A DNA stretch of 64,000 bases from positions 8,990,001 to 9,054,000 of the forward strand of contig CM082579.2 in the NCBI GenBank assembly GCA_040954595.2, written 5' to 3'. Of the stretch, positions 44,935-57,000 are shown in pieces; position 1 is the first letter of the stretch, and each line of letters starts with the position of its first letter. Source of the DNA: Balanoglossus misakiensis (taxonomy: Eukaryota; Hemichordata). Both the position numbers and the translations under genes were made by a program. The notes beneath the pieces were generated by a model. It was not told where the DNA came from. It saw nothing but the letters and a program-made list of their open reading frames with translations, and did no database searches.

Positions 44935-47900
44935 TCTGTCCCTCTCTCTCTAAATGATCAGATTGTTGGGGTGTCCGGGTCTATCCACGGGGGCTGCCTT
45001 TAAATCGAGGCCAAATGTAAATAACGAATAAACAACGAATCCCAGATTGGGAGCTCTTTGTCAACAAGTGTCAGGCCACCCTCGATTTCGATGGTATTGA
45101 GGGGGGAGGGGATGTTTAGGACTTCAAGGCTGTTACAATAGCTGAGCGGGGGGGGGGGGCTGCTATTGGTTGTGTGTTGTTGGCGATGAATCGACGTCGA
45201 GGGAGATATCCACAAGAATGGAGCTATATACATTTTCACAATAACGGCGCGAACGTATAAGAAAAACAATTTGTGGTGTCTTTTAGCTTTAGGATTAATG
45301 TAGTCTATTCCTCCACGCTCCCTCCCCCGTGGTTGTATTTTGTCCGCCCCTAATTACACATGCCAGGGATGACATGACAGCAGATGGTCTTTGTCGGTCT
45401 GCATGGCTCCTCTGAAATGAGTAGAAAGCGTTTCTGTTTATTACAACGCACACCAGACATCCTAGAGCTGTGTCCAGGGTTTTCCAGCTACAAGGGAAAT
45501 GCCAATATTCCTGGAAATCATGGGGTGAACAAACAACTGCGTTTTTAAATATTAATTACAACAACCGGCGCTGGATATCCCAAATGAAATTTCTTGGGTG
45601 GCGATCTCCTTCGCAAGAAGCCCCTTCCCACCTGTTTCATTGTCTATAATGGATGAACAATAATGTTTGATAATGGTGAACTTGTGTGTATAAACAATGA
45701 CTTTATCTCAATAAACAATTAGTTTTAATACAAAGTGAAAGGAGTTGGTAGGCGGAGCCTGCCTTTTATAGGCTAGAATCCAGACTCATGCGAGTGTTGT
45801 TTTCGCTTTGCGTGTGTGGTAGCCTTATACAGCGCATGCTCCGAACAAACTGTAAAATGTGTAGCCAGGCTGGAACAATTCCATCTCTGATACATGTACT
45901 AAAATACATAATTCCCAGGATTAATCCCTACTCGTCCCAAACAAATTAACAATTGGAATTCTTGATTCCCAGTTTACAAACACATTCCCTGTTTCTCGCG
46001 TTAGCTCTTGTTGACATTGAATGTTTATGTGGTGTAATGTTGTTTATGTCGTTTTCCATTGAAATCTTTATCAAGTTTTAGATCAAGCTGCAAACACAAC
46101 GGCATGGCTATATATATCCGGAATCTCTCCTTATTGTGACTCGAATAAAAAAGTTAATAAATACAAAAAAACATGGGTTGACTGCACTTCTCTGTTTATA
46201 TGAACGCGTACATGCCCGGGCATTTCTTTGAACGCAGAGGTGTCCGTCCTGCTGCTTGGGAAATCAGAGTTTTCCTAGAAATCCCTACAACCATTTAGCC
46301 GCTCAATTTATTTCTGGGATTGGATTTCCCGATGCACAGCTTTTTAAAAATAAACATGATTCTTGATGCTGATAAGGTGGTTGGAAGCTGTCTTGTTTCA
46401 CGCTATGCCTGTCAAGGGAACATCATGTGGACCCGTTTACATGTATTATAAACATGTCTTGTAGAGAATCTGGTTGTTCTCTTTTTTCTCGTTCTCCGCT
46501 CCTCGTGTGCGGGATGTTTCTTGCCGCCTGGCAGAAAAAAGGGTGGACCATTTGATATCGGGGGGGGGGGGGAGTCTGGGAAGAGTGGTGACTGAGGTAG
46601 CATACATTTTTGGACCTGGACTCCCACCTAGTTGACATGGTTGGACAGTGAAAAAAAAATAACTTGATTGAGTTAACACTCTTGATAACGTGTGTGCCCT
46701 TACGCGCGCAAGCATTTTTATCAGGCTGAAAAACCGGTCGCTCCAGGCGCTCACTCCACCCCCTATGATCTTGGTGCTGTGTAGTCGGTCGATGGGTCAC
46801 TTGTTCTCGTCTTTATATAAGGGACGAAACGGATATATAGGTCACTTCTTGTACAAAGAGAAATTACACGTCAGAGCTGCCACTGTAAACAACTAGAAGT
46901 CAATCTTCATTCAATTCCTTGAGGCTATCTTGACAGAAATTATGTCACAATATATACGGGTGGTGACTGGCCTCCGCCAGATTCTTGTCCTTTCTTTTAT
47001 TAAATTATGTAGGGTTTATTCCATCGCCTATTGGCAAAAAAAATACGATATTAAGAAGCGCAGGTAAAAAATAGATTGTGCTTCTCATGAAACATAATGC
47101 GTTATTTTGATAATGACAAAGTCTTGTTTCACACTCATTATCCTCGTCTATTGCCTGTGATTGTCTGTGAGTTGATCTTCCGGTTAGCCAATCACTGCAC
47201 TCCTATAATAAAATGGCACTTTTCTGCACTAGCCAATCATCGGAGGCCTGACAACTTTGCCGTCTTCGCCGACGAAGATTCGCACCCTTGTTTGCACGAA
47301 GTCGCACGATACACCGTGATCAGCAGGGATAAGTTGAATCTGCAATAAAAAGTAGGTCGGTTCGAGTATTGAAATGTGATTTGTATGTGTGAAAGTGCGT
47401 CACATAGTTGCATGAATATCTATGCTGTCATCATCACGATCGTCACTCAAAAGTCACACTATCCGCGGGGGGGGGGGTAAAATCAACGCGAAAAGAACTA
47501 AAATAGTGAGTGGATTGGGGCATCTTCACATAACACAAAACAAATGAATGAAGAAACTAAATCGCGACTCAAAACTGTCTTTTTAATAACTACAAAATGT
47601 ATGAGAATATACTAATTCAATTTGTAGCCATCACCTTCCATCAAAGAACTGAGTAGGCCTACACGAATCTGCTTTTAAGTTGTACTAAAACTTCAGACAG
47701 CTGAAGGACACTGCACAATGTAGCCAGTTGAGGCGGGCTACACCAAGATTGAACATAACTTATCGTGACGTATCAGTACATCAGGCATAATTCATTTGCA
47801 GGTGTACACTTAATAAATTTGGTGAATTTTCGCCTCACCTCACGAACATCAGGACGCTCTTTCTTAATTATCTCCTTTGCTTCGTCTCCGGTCTGTCGAA

Positions 47901-48343
47901 ATGAATAAATTAAATGGAATGGGAGTGTTAACTTTCCGCTTGGCTTGTTGGATGGCAAATAAGTGCACCATTTTAAAAATCGTGTCTATACTTTGTTCGA
48001 AGCTCGTGGATTGTACAACAATGGCTGAAAACATGAAACAACTGAATGACAGGAACATCTTTGCGGGTTATAAGTATGACGCCCTCTACCGAGAGCTATC
48101 GAAGTATCTGATCCATAGGATAGGAATGACCCATGCGCTAAAACAGCCTGTACTGTACTTTACACGGAATCCACTAATTTCCTCGTGTCCGGGCTCACCG
48201 TGTAATTGGGTATTATTGTAAGCCACTGTCACCGAACGATAGCATACGGAAAATCAAATGTGACTGAAATGGGGTTTCGTCACATATTAAAAGTTGACCG
48301 ATAAAATATGTAGTACATGTACATGTACTGTACAACGAGGTAT
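44935..48343. other. Intergenic, no gene seen
   Basis: This is the upstream flank of the MACPF gene. Open frames are short and lack protein-like composition or splice context. Poly-G runs occur at about 45150, 46560 and 47467. Confidence 0.45.
44999..45005 (-). promoter_or_regulatory. Possible TATA-like box of the MACPF gene
   Basis: ATTTAAA on minus lies about 65 nt upstream of the start codon, with pyrimidine-poor sequence between. The spacing would allow a short 5' leader. No other motif supports it. Confidence 0.25.
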
Positions 48344-48351
48344 GGGTAAGG

Positions 48352-48996
48352 TTTGCTGCAGTTTGCAGCCCCTCCATCTCCCCTGGACGATTTTTGGTTT
48401 TGCGGGGAGAGGGCGGGGCTGCAGGTCCCAGCTATTCTAAACCGCATAACGTGCGACCGGGATTAGGGCCCGGAGCGAACTTCTACACTCCAGACGTCTC
48501 CAGTCCACAATTTTCCACAAATTTTTCGCCAAATCGGTCCCGGAACCCATTCAGCGCTTACCTGGCAAAGGATGTCGCGGTATTTGTCGATTTTGCCTAC
48601 GTTTTCCCCAGTTATTCAACTTCGATCGTCAATGGGTTTCAAAACAGCCGCCATCTTGACTTGTATATTTCATGGGTCAAGTATACAAGTCAAGATGGCG
48701 GCTGTTTTGAAACCCATTGACGATCGAAGTTGAATAACTGGGGAAAACGTAGGCAAAATCGACAAATACCGCGACATCCTTTGCCAGGTAAGCGCTGAAT
48801 GGGTTCCGGGACCGATTTGGCGAAAAATTTGTGGAAAATTGTGGACTGGAGACGTCTGGAGTGTAGAAGTTCGCTCCGGGCCCTAATCCCGGTCGCTCGT
48901 TATGCGGTTTAGAATAGCTGGGACCTGCAGCCTCGCCCTCTCCCCGCAAAACCAAAAATCGTCCAGGGGAGATGGAGGGGCTGCAAACTGCAGCAA
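48352..48996. mobile_element. Near-perfect foldback element (645 bp) with 8-bp target duplication
   Basis: Two arms of about 315 bp are reverse complements with only a few differences (for example GGCGGGG against GGCGAGG) around a loop near 48668-48678. The ends are TTTGCTGCAG ... CTGCAGCAA. GGGTAAGG flanks both sides (48344-48351 and 48997-49004). The 8-bp duplication fits hAT- or P-type transposition. The similar open frames on both strands merely reflect the palindrome. Confidence 0.92.
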
Positions 48997-49343
48997 GGGT
49001 AAGGTGGCGTGCTGTACCTCGACAATATGGGACAGAAATCAGAGAATTAAGAATAAAGACACACTCACCTTTCCGACGAGTTCTGGCCACTTTTGCATGA
49101 TTGTGGGGTAAAGGCTAAACCTTAAAACGGTATTTGAGATGTTCAGGATACGCGTATAATTGGGGATCGACTGATGGTTGCGGAAGTCACTTAAAATAAG
49201 GAATCTGTGTCATCATCATTTGACCTTACGGGATAAATGCAGCGACCCCAGTCGACCTACGTTATTCATGCGTTTGTTTTTATTATGCGACGTGTTTCTT
49301 TGGAGATACGTGTGACTGCTGCCTTCCAGGATCAAAAGATAGA

Positions 49344-49416
49344 TGGAGAATCCGGGTATCGATCCCGGTACCTCTCGCATGCTAAGCGAGCGCTCTACCA
49401 TCTGAGCTAATTCCCC
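49344..49416 (-). tRNA. tRNA-Ala (anticodon AGC)
   Basis: Intact 73-nt gene identical to 23238-23310. It directly follows the shared leader, in the position where the other array has its decayed relic. Confidence 0.96.
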
Positions 49417-49515
49417 GTTATGCTATGCACAAGATATACAAATCGAAAAAAAAAATATCATAACTTAGCAGAAGAAAAGTTCAAGAAACATTTTAGCAAG
49501 AAGCAAAACGTTATC

Positions 49516-49588
49516 TGGAGAATCCGGGTATCGATCCCGGTACCTCTCGCATGCTAAGCGAGCGCTCTACCATCTGAGCTAATTCCCC
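49516..49588 (-). tRNA. tRNA-Ala (anticodon AGC)
   Basis: Intact 73-nt gene, second unit of the array, 172 nt from the first. Confidence 0.96.
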
Positions 49589-49686
49589 GTTATGCTATGC
49601 ACAAAATATACAAATCGAAAAAAAAATATCATAACTTAGCAGAAGAAAAGTTCAAGAAACATTTTAGCAAGAAGCAAAACGTTATC

Positions 49687-49759
49687 TGGAGAATCCGGGT
49701 ATCGATCCCGGTACCTCTCGCATGCTAAGCGAGCGCTCTACCATCTGAGCTAATTCCCC
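49687..49759 (-). tRNA. tRNA-Ala (anticodon AGC)
   Basis: Intact 73-nt gene, third unit of the array, 171 nt from the second. Confidence 0.96.
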
Positions 49760-49862
49760 GTCATGCTATGCACTATATATACAGATCGAAAAAAATAAAA
49801 AACATCATAACTTAGCAAAAGAAAAGTTCAAGAAACTTTTTAGCAAGAAGCAAACTATCATC

Positions 49863-49912
49863 TGGAGAATCCGGGTATCGAGCGAGCGCTCTACCATCTG
49901 AGCTAATTCCCC
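49863..49912 (-). pseudogene. tRNA-Ala with 23-nt internal deletion
   Basis: Both ends match the intact genes exactly, but 23 bases covering the anticodon loop, variable loop and part of the TPsiC arm are missing, leaving 50 nt. The A box remains and the B box is disrupted, so transcription and function are unlikely. Confidence 0.9.
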
Positions 49913-50016
49913 GTCATGCTATGCACTAGATATACAAATCGAAAAAAAATAAAAAACATCATAACTTAGCAAAAGAAAAGTTCAAGAAACTTTTTAGCAT
50001 GAAGCAAAATATCATC

Positions 50017-50089
50017 TGGAGAATCCGGGTATCGATCCCGGTACCTCTCGCATGCTAAGCGAGCGCTCTACCATCTGAGCTAATTCCCC
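50017..50089 (-). tRNA. tRNA-Ala (anticodon AGC)
   Basis: Intact 73-nt gene, last unit of the array, followed by the trailer sequence shared with the first array. Confidence 0.96.
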
Positions 50090-50275
50090 GTCATGACGGC
50101 AGTAAGATACACATAACGCAAAATACATGTACAGCGTCATTCAGATTGCTGTATTATATCAAATATGTTCGTTTATACATGTTGTATATGGTTTTTGCTG
50201 TGGTTTCTAACATAAGGGCAGCAGAAAGAACTGTTCCAACAGTGCAGTCAACAATTTATCCTGGAAGCATCACTT

Positions 50276-51094
50276 GAAAAAGACGCAGCATGACATTAAA
50301 ATCTGTCTACACTCATGATTAATTGTATAAAACAACCTATCAAACCCACGTTTGCGTTGGAATTACAACCTAACATGATTGGAACTCAGGAATTGTTATA
50401 AAATTACTCGGAAATAAAATAGTAAAATAGCACCCCGAGACCCGAATTTCCCTCCATGACATTATCTAGCGAAGGTACTTGTGTTACACAGCCATCACAC
50501 AGGGATTGTCAGAGCCCAAGGAAAGTAAATTCACCAAAAAAGGGTTTCAGTTAGAACCTACACTGATACATAACTAAAGACTCAACACAAGGTATGTTAG
50601 ACATGATTCAATAACGTCCATATTTTATTTTGCTTCATTTCTTGAGTATATAAAAAGATATGTCATTTCAAATCTAAATGGAAGCAGATACTCCAATACT
50701 ATAACATGTTCAGCGATGTAACGACCAGTGATTATGTATCGGTGAACAGAACAACATAAATAATCTATCAAAAGAAACTTTAAAAAAAAAAAAAATGTCA
50801 ACATTTAGCGAAAATGCCCTTTAAAAGAAGGAATTTTGTCCCTTTAAAAGAGAAACTCTTGATGTTATGTCAGTATTCTAGCCTGATACGCAGGCTATGT
50901 ACACAAGTGAACTACAGCCACACTTTTTCTATTCTTCAGTGGGTATCATTTATAACTCATGTAAATGCTAACATATACATATCAAAACAGTACAAAAACA
51001 TAATGGTGATTCAGTTGTCCTTCGAAAAAGATGAAAGTTCAACAGTGAGGGCATGCAGATGCCAGTCATCTCCAGATCGTCCACCTAGTGTGTT
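50276..51094. other. Intergenic, 3' flank of the TPR-like gene
   Basis: AT-rich, no coding signal seen. ATTTTATTTTG near 50627 reads AATAAA-like on minus and is a weak polyadenylation candidate about 460 nt past the stop codon. Confidence 0.35.
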
Positions 51095-54000
51095 TCAGAG
51101 TAGCTTGGCCGCACATATTGCACCATGTCCATCCGTAAAGTAGAGGTACCATCCCTCCGTCTCGGCCTGGCTGTCGTCTCCCGATAAATAGACGCTGTAG
51201 AAGCTGTGAGAGCCCTTGTTCGCCAGGAACGGCAGCACTCCTCTCAGTTCACCGCGGCTGCTGTACCAATACAGACATTCCCTGTAGCGTCTGTCCAAAT
51301 CGTCGTTAAGCGTGACGGAGACGACGAAACCGACTGAAAAATCAAAATGAAGAACAAATCATTGTCAATGACCCAGTCCCCACTGTCATCCAGATCCCAA
51401 TGTGGCGGCCATATTGGATTTAATACGTCGCGCGACAAATTGACGTGAACGTGTAAATTGTCCTTGTACTGAGTTTTGAATGGAACTGGACCAGGTATGT
51501 CTGAGTAATGGGCTCTGTGCGGGCACAGACAGTGGGCAATCCATTATTCTCACACTCCTGGCCGCTGGGAGAGTGGGATCGAGAGCGTGGGATAAATCGG
51601 TCCCACACTCGCCTGCAGCGCGGCTCGTGTGGGACAAAAATTCCCCAACTCGTGTGAGAAATACGATCCCAGGTCCTCAAGAGTGTGAGATTCTATTGGT
51701 CACACTTAAAAACTAACTAACTGCACAGGGGCGACACAATCAATCTTAGTCAATGATTTATATTTGAACAAAAGACTTCTCCATGTAATCACCTTGTTCA
51801 CTGATGTAGTGGGCTTCCGTTGCTCTCCCCGCAATTTCCACTTCTGTCACGACATTCAGAGGTGAAAGTGCCTCATCGCTGTTGAAAAAAAGAAATATTA
51901 AAATCGGTGAGTCTCTACAAGGCCAACATTCATTCACTACATGTCCACATGTCGAATAACACAAGCGGTGTCTTGTATCAAACATAATTAATGGGAAAAG
52001 GGCAGCGAGAGAGAGAGACGTTGTCCCTTAAAATGCTGGTCTTTCAAAAGCTCTACTGTAAAATGATGGAACAATCACACGCATTCATACCTCCTTCTGC
52101 CTGCTTCATACTGAATTTTATGGACGACGTGCCAGACATGTGCCGAGGTTATGCTAGTGGTGTACTTAAAAAAAAACTGCCACTACACAGCCAGAAATTT
52201 GCAAGGTTTTACTACATAATTATTTACCTGTACTGTATGCGCAACATCTTTGAAGACATTTCTCACCTGTTCGCACACAGTCTGTCGAGCAGATACACTT
52301 TGTTATCAGCCGTGAAGACCATGCGATACATGTCCACCGCGTCGCCGCTGGCACCGGTCCGTGTGATTTTCCTGGAGGCCAGGACGCCGATGTTGGCCAG
52401 TGGCCGGTTCAGCCAGAGTCCGGCGGCGGCTTCCCCCGGCGAATTGCCACCGCTGTCGAAAGTGACGTCCACCGACAACAGGGTCGACGCGTCCAAGACA
52501 ACCAGGGCCGTCTCCGTTCTGACGAAGACCGTGTTGAAGCCGGCGACGAGTTGTCGAGCTTGAAACAAATCCACCGACTTCCAGTGCCTTTTTGTCTTCA
52601 TGTCATACGCAACCACCCTGTGGGGTCGAGTCAAAGGTTAAAGTTCACGGAGTCAACCATGCTAGACTCCCGCAATAGGGTCTCGCACTGCAACCTTTCC
52701 AACCAATCTTATGGTACAGTCGAACTTGTCTATAGTGGCCAGTGAAGGGACTTTCCTAAACTGGCCTTTATAGACAGGTGGCCTTTATATAGAGGTTAAT
52801 TAATGCACATGTGAATTGCACAGGGACTGTAACAAAGTGGCCACTATATAGAGGTGACCACTATATAGGGGTGGCTATTAACAGAGGTTTGAATTTATAT
52901 CTAAAATTACTCACTTTGCCATTTCATCATCCTCGTCGTTCTCGGGTCTCAGGCCGTACAGCTGGGCAGCATGACCGTGAGTTACCGTCTGCGATTTACT
53001 ACGACTCTTTTGCAGGTCTTTGATGCTCATTACGTCTAAGAGCTTGCCGTGCTCGTCATACGTGTGCAAACTGAAAGAGATCACCAGAGAAGCATCATTT
53101 TGCCTCCGTGAAAGCTTTAGTCGACTGAAAGGAGACTGAATTAACGTCTAATGCCAACCCGGTTCGGTACAGTGTAAATTGCCCAGTATTATATTGAAGA
53201 GCAAAGCTGCTAATCAAGTTTCCAAGATGTCAGGGACATGTTTCTAAGAACAAGAGGTGAACCACCCTCATCAAAAATGAGTGGAATTTGGTACCAAGCG
53301 CCATTTCAGATGCATCACCCCTCCTTAAAGATTATCTCTCTTTAATCTTGGCACAAATAATCTGACCCAAGACAGGAGCTAAAACTTCCATGACAAAATT
53401 AAAAATTTCAAACAAATTATAGAAAGACTACAGACAATCACCACATCTCCCTTACCACAGATGATTGCATTTACTATCCGGTCGAGTGAAGCCGATCACG
53501 CTGACCTCGTGATGACTTGCCCCAAGGTTGGAGGTTTCCGGCACGGTTTTCGTATCGAATAAACGGTTGCTGTGGGCCCCAACGTAGTGGACAACCGGTT
53601 GTAAGAATGCTTCCAGGCTGGACATGTCCAAGAACTGATGGGAGTTGAAAGTTTGAAAGTGTGCTTTACATCACTGATTTTTAATAACTGATGATACCCC
53701 TTCACCATGTTCTTTTATTTATGGCACCGCTTGTCTTCTATCTCTTACTACAGTGAGTTGTCGACCTTTTACCCAGAATGCAATTATTATAATGTGATTT
53801 GACCCCCTAGCATGAATTAAAAACCTGTCAAGGCGGCAGGAATTGATGTGCCAACAAATTCAAACCTTACAGCAGCTTAAAGGAGGCTTACCACTAAAGT
53901 GTCGGTGCCTTTGTTGGCCGACCTTGCCCTCTCCGTGTTCAGCAAGAGGAGCACGCTAGCTCGTCCGTAGCGCACCACGTTCTGAACGCAGATGTTGAAC

Positions 54001-57000
54001 ATGGACACCGAGTACATGTATCGCTTCTGTTTCGGCTTCTTTTCCCCGCACTTGCACGGCGGGCTGCTGCCAAAGATGTGCTGTGGAGAGGGAGAGGTAG
54101 ACGCGTGTGTGACATTAGCTGTCTCTCTCGAAAAAAAGTACAGCCCAGCCTGCATCTGCACACCAAATATCAAGGTGATACACGCAGCGGTTTTCAAGTT
54201 TTTGATGTGGACGGACATACAGACATACATCCATCCATCCATACATACATACATACATACATACATACAGACGCAACCGAACCCATAAGGTCCCATGGTA
54301 TATACCAATGGGACCTAAAAACGGGAACAAGAAAGAAGGACATCACATACCGAGTAGTGAAATACCCATCCTCTCTGGTAGTGCTCCTCCAATTTTTTCA
54401 GCCGCTCCTCAAAATGGGAAAGATTTTGAGAGAAGGAAGTGTCTTTAGCCTTGTATTCCTCCTGGGCACGTTTCACGATTTCCTTAAAACAGAGTAAAGA
54501 AAAATGTAAAATTTCTCAAAACATATTTCATGAAAGCTTGAAAAAACGACCGCTTGATTTCATGTATAAAAATAAAACGGTCTTAACCGCACATCCCACA
54601 GACTGAAGAGATTCTTTGGTTTGCAAAGGTGTTTGGTTTAAAAAAGTTCTTTTGACGCATGGCTCTATGCGGAGAAGAATGGAAAAAGTGTTTGGCATAG
54701 ACAAGTTTCCAGAACATAAAAAAGTACCTCTTTCATGACTTTCTTCACGATATTACGCACGTTGAGTTTGTACGTCCGTCGGGGGTCCTTCCACTGAAGA
54801 TAGAGGGCCTGGCTGGACCAATGGTCTTTCTCCGGGTGACTCACCGACACCAGTTCCACGGTAACGTGGCGGCTGGCATCTTCGTAGACTCGAATAGGCA
54901 TGGGCAGGTGGTCAGCGTGATAGGCTGAGAAATTAATTTACAGAGTCATATGCTGTCACAGCTACCAGCATCACTATCCCACAAACAGACAGGGTATGTT
55001 ATGGAGCAGTACATATACACAACTCATGGAATTTAACATCAGATTGGCTGCAATTGCACAAACAGATATACTTTTAGCGTTTTTTCTTCATTTCTGCACA
55101 CGTGCAGGTAATTTTACGCTCAGGTAATCGGGGAAATGATTCAGAAAACGTTAACTGATAATGCACCCATGCAGAAATAGTAGTGCCAATGACACTGTTG
55201 CTCCCCCAGTGACTTTGAATGAAAAGTGCTAAGTCGGAGTAGATATGTACATCAGTTTCTTGCCATGATTGTTAGAGTTGGTGCTACCACCAAAGATATT
55301 TTCCAGATAGAATGCTCAAATTACTTACATCCATCTCGAAAGTCAGGAACAGATTTCCAGGGATGACTCACACTCGGTGTATGCGGAATACAAACTGATC
55401 TGATATAAATAACAAATGTAGGTTTGGTCAATGAGGTCATGCTCATTTGCATATCATTTGCATGAGATGTAATGGTTGCCTGCATATCACATATCTCATG
55501 AGCCCCCTAATCCACACAAAAGCATATGCCCAATAAGACCAACACTACACATAATTTAAGAGCAGGTTCCAGGGCAAACTTACCCATTATACGGATCTAA
55601 AAGGACAGCTCTCATTGGTGGAAGGTTGAGGCACATGTCCCCTGTCAGGTATCCCTCATCAGTAATATGCAGATTCAGGGGCATATTCCATCTGTCAGCA
55701 ATTACATCGTTACTGTCGAAAGAAACATGTAAAACATCTGAACAGGGTGGACATAAATAAAATTTGAAGGATGCTGGGAAGAATTTCTCGTGATCCTAAT
55801 GTAATAGCAGCAGATCGGTTGGTCAAACACACACCATTACCATCATTCCAGTTATGCTGGCTTGTGGATACACCAGTTAAAATCAAATCATTGTTTTTCA
55901 TCAAGTCTTTATGGGTCGATCTCTTTTTTTTTACCTGGCATTGCTAATGGTTGGGTGGACCAGCTGTCTCCTCCACAGAAGCGCCAAGGCGGAAATCGGT
56001 TTCTTTGTCGCTGTGGCGACGTTGATGAGTGGTTGGAAGGCGCTGTTTTTTGTCGCCTCCCGTATCTGAGGCGCTGGAAATCCATTTGGGTACGTCGAAG
56101 GGGCACAGCTGAAATAAAAGTAAAATAATGTCATTAATTCATTGTAGGAAAGGTACGAGCTTAAGAACTTACGACGACTCTGATATCAAGCCTGATCACA
56201 GAGGATTGCTAACAATATAGGTAATAAACAACGGAGAAGTAAATAAAATTACTTGATGAACAAGCTCTGTACTTGTCTTTTTTTCCAGTGTTACCCCAAG
56301 GCCTGTTGAATCCGTTGCCAATCCAGAATAGAAGAGTTTCCCATTATACACCTGCTAATTACTTAACTCTGTGTACCCTATCAACGGATAAAGTTGATAC
56401 AGTACACTTGCTGCAGTTACTGTGTAACAGTACACAGTGGTTAGATTTGACAACTCCCGAGGAAAGCACACAAAGTTGGCTGCTATAAAGCCCCCATCCC
56501 CACCCCAACCCCTGAGGGTTACACATCCGTATATCCGAACAACTGTTTTGAGTTACACACAAGCAAGCACCTGGAAATATCCTTTACCTGGCTGTGAAGT
56601 ACCGGAGACTTTGAACGGAATCCACTCCGTTTCCCAGCATGGCGCAGACAAAGGAATGATACAGCTTCAGTTGGGAAGCGTTCGGAAACGTCTTCATCAG
56701 TTTCTCAATTTTCCCCTTGGCATCCAACAACCAGGCCTCGGTCTCATCCTCTCTGGACAATCTGGCTGAGAAATCTTCAATCGAGAATATAAGACTTCAA
56801 TTTCACCAGTAATCAATTCTGTACTGCTAACAACAGCCCATCAGAAAAAATTGTCATAGTATTTTTATCAAAAATAAAACCCTCAAATTAAAAATTCAGC
56901 AAATAAAAGTTGTTCATTAATTTTTCTTATTGAGGTTATATGTCTCTCTTTAAAAAGCCGTGAGACTATCAGCACTTGAATAAATTTCTACAGGTAGTGT

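Larger units (their letters stand above)
49217..50275. repeat. Segmental duplication block carrying a tRNA-Ala array (copy 2)
   Basis: It has the same leader and trailer as the block at 22962-23650. It holds five units of about 154-176 nt, each with a tRNA-Ala on minus plus a conserved spacer (CATAACTTAGCA, AAGTTCAAGAAAC, AAGCAAAA). Four genes are intact and one is internally deleted. Confidence 0.85.

Noticed and set aside
48394-49090. Two nearly identical 100-130 codon proteins on opposite strands
   Set aside because: They are the two arms of the 645-bp palindromic element; no domain, and the reading crosses the element boundaries.
49344-50089. Regularly spaced repeats resembling a CRISPR array
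   Set aside because: Each repeat is a 73-nt tRNA-Ala, the spacers are also conserved, and the genome is eukaryotic.
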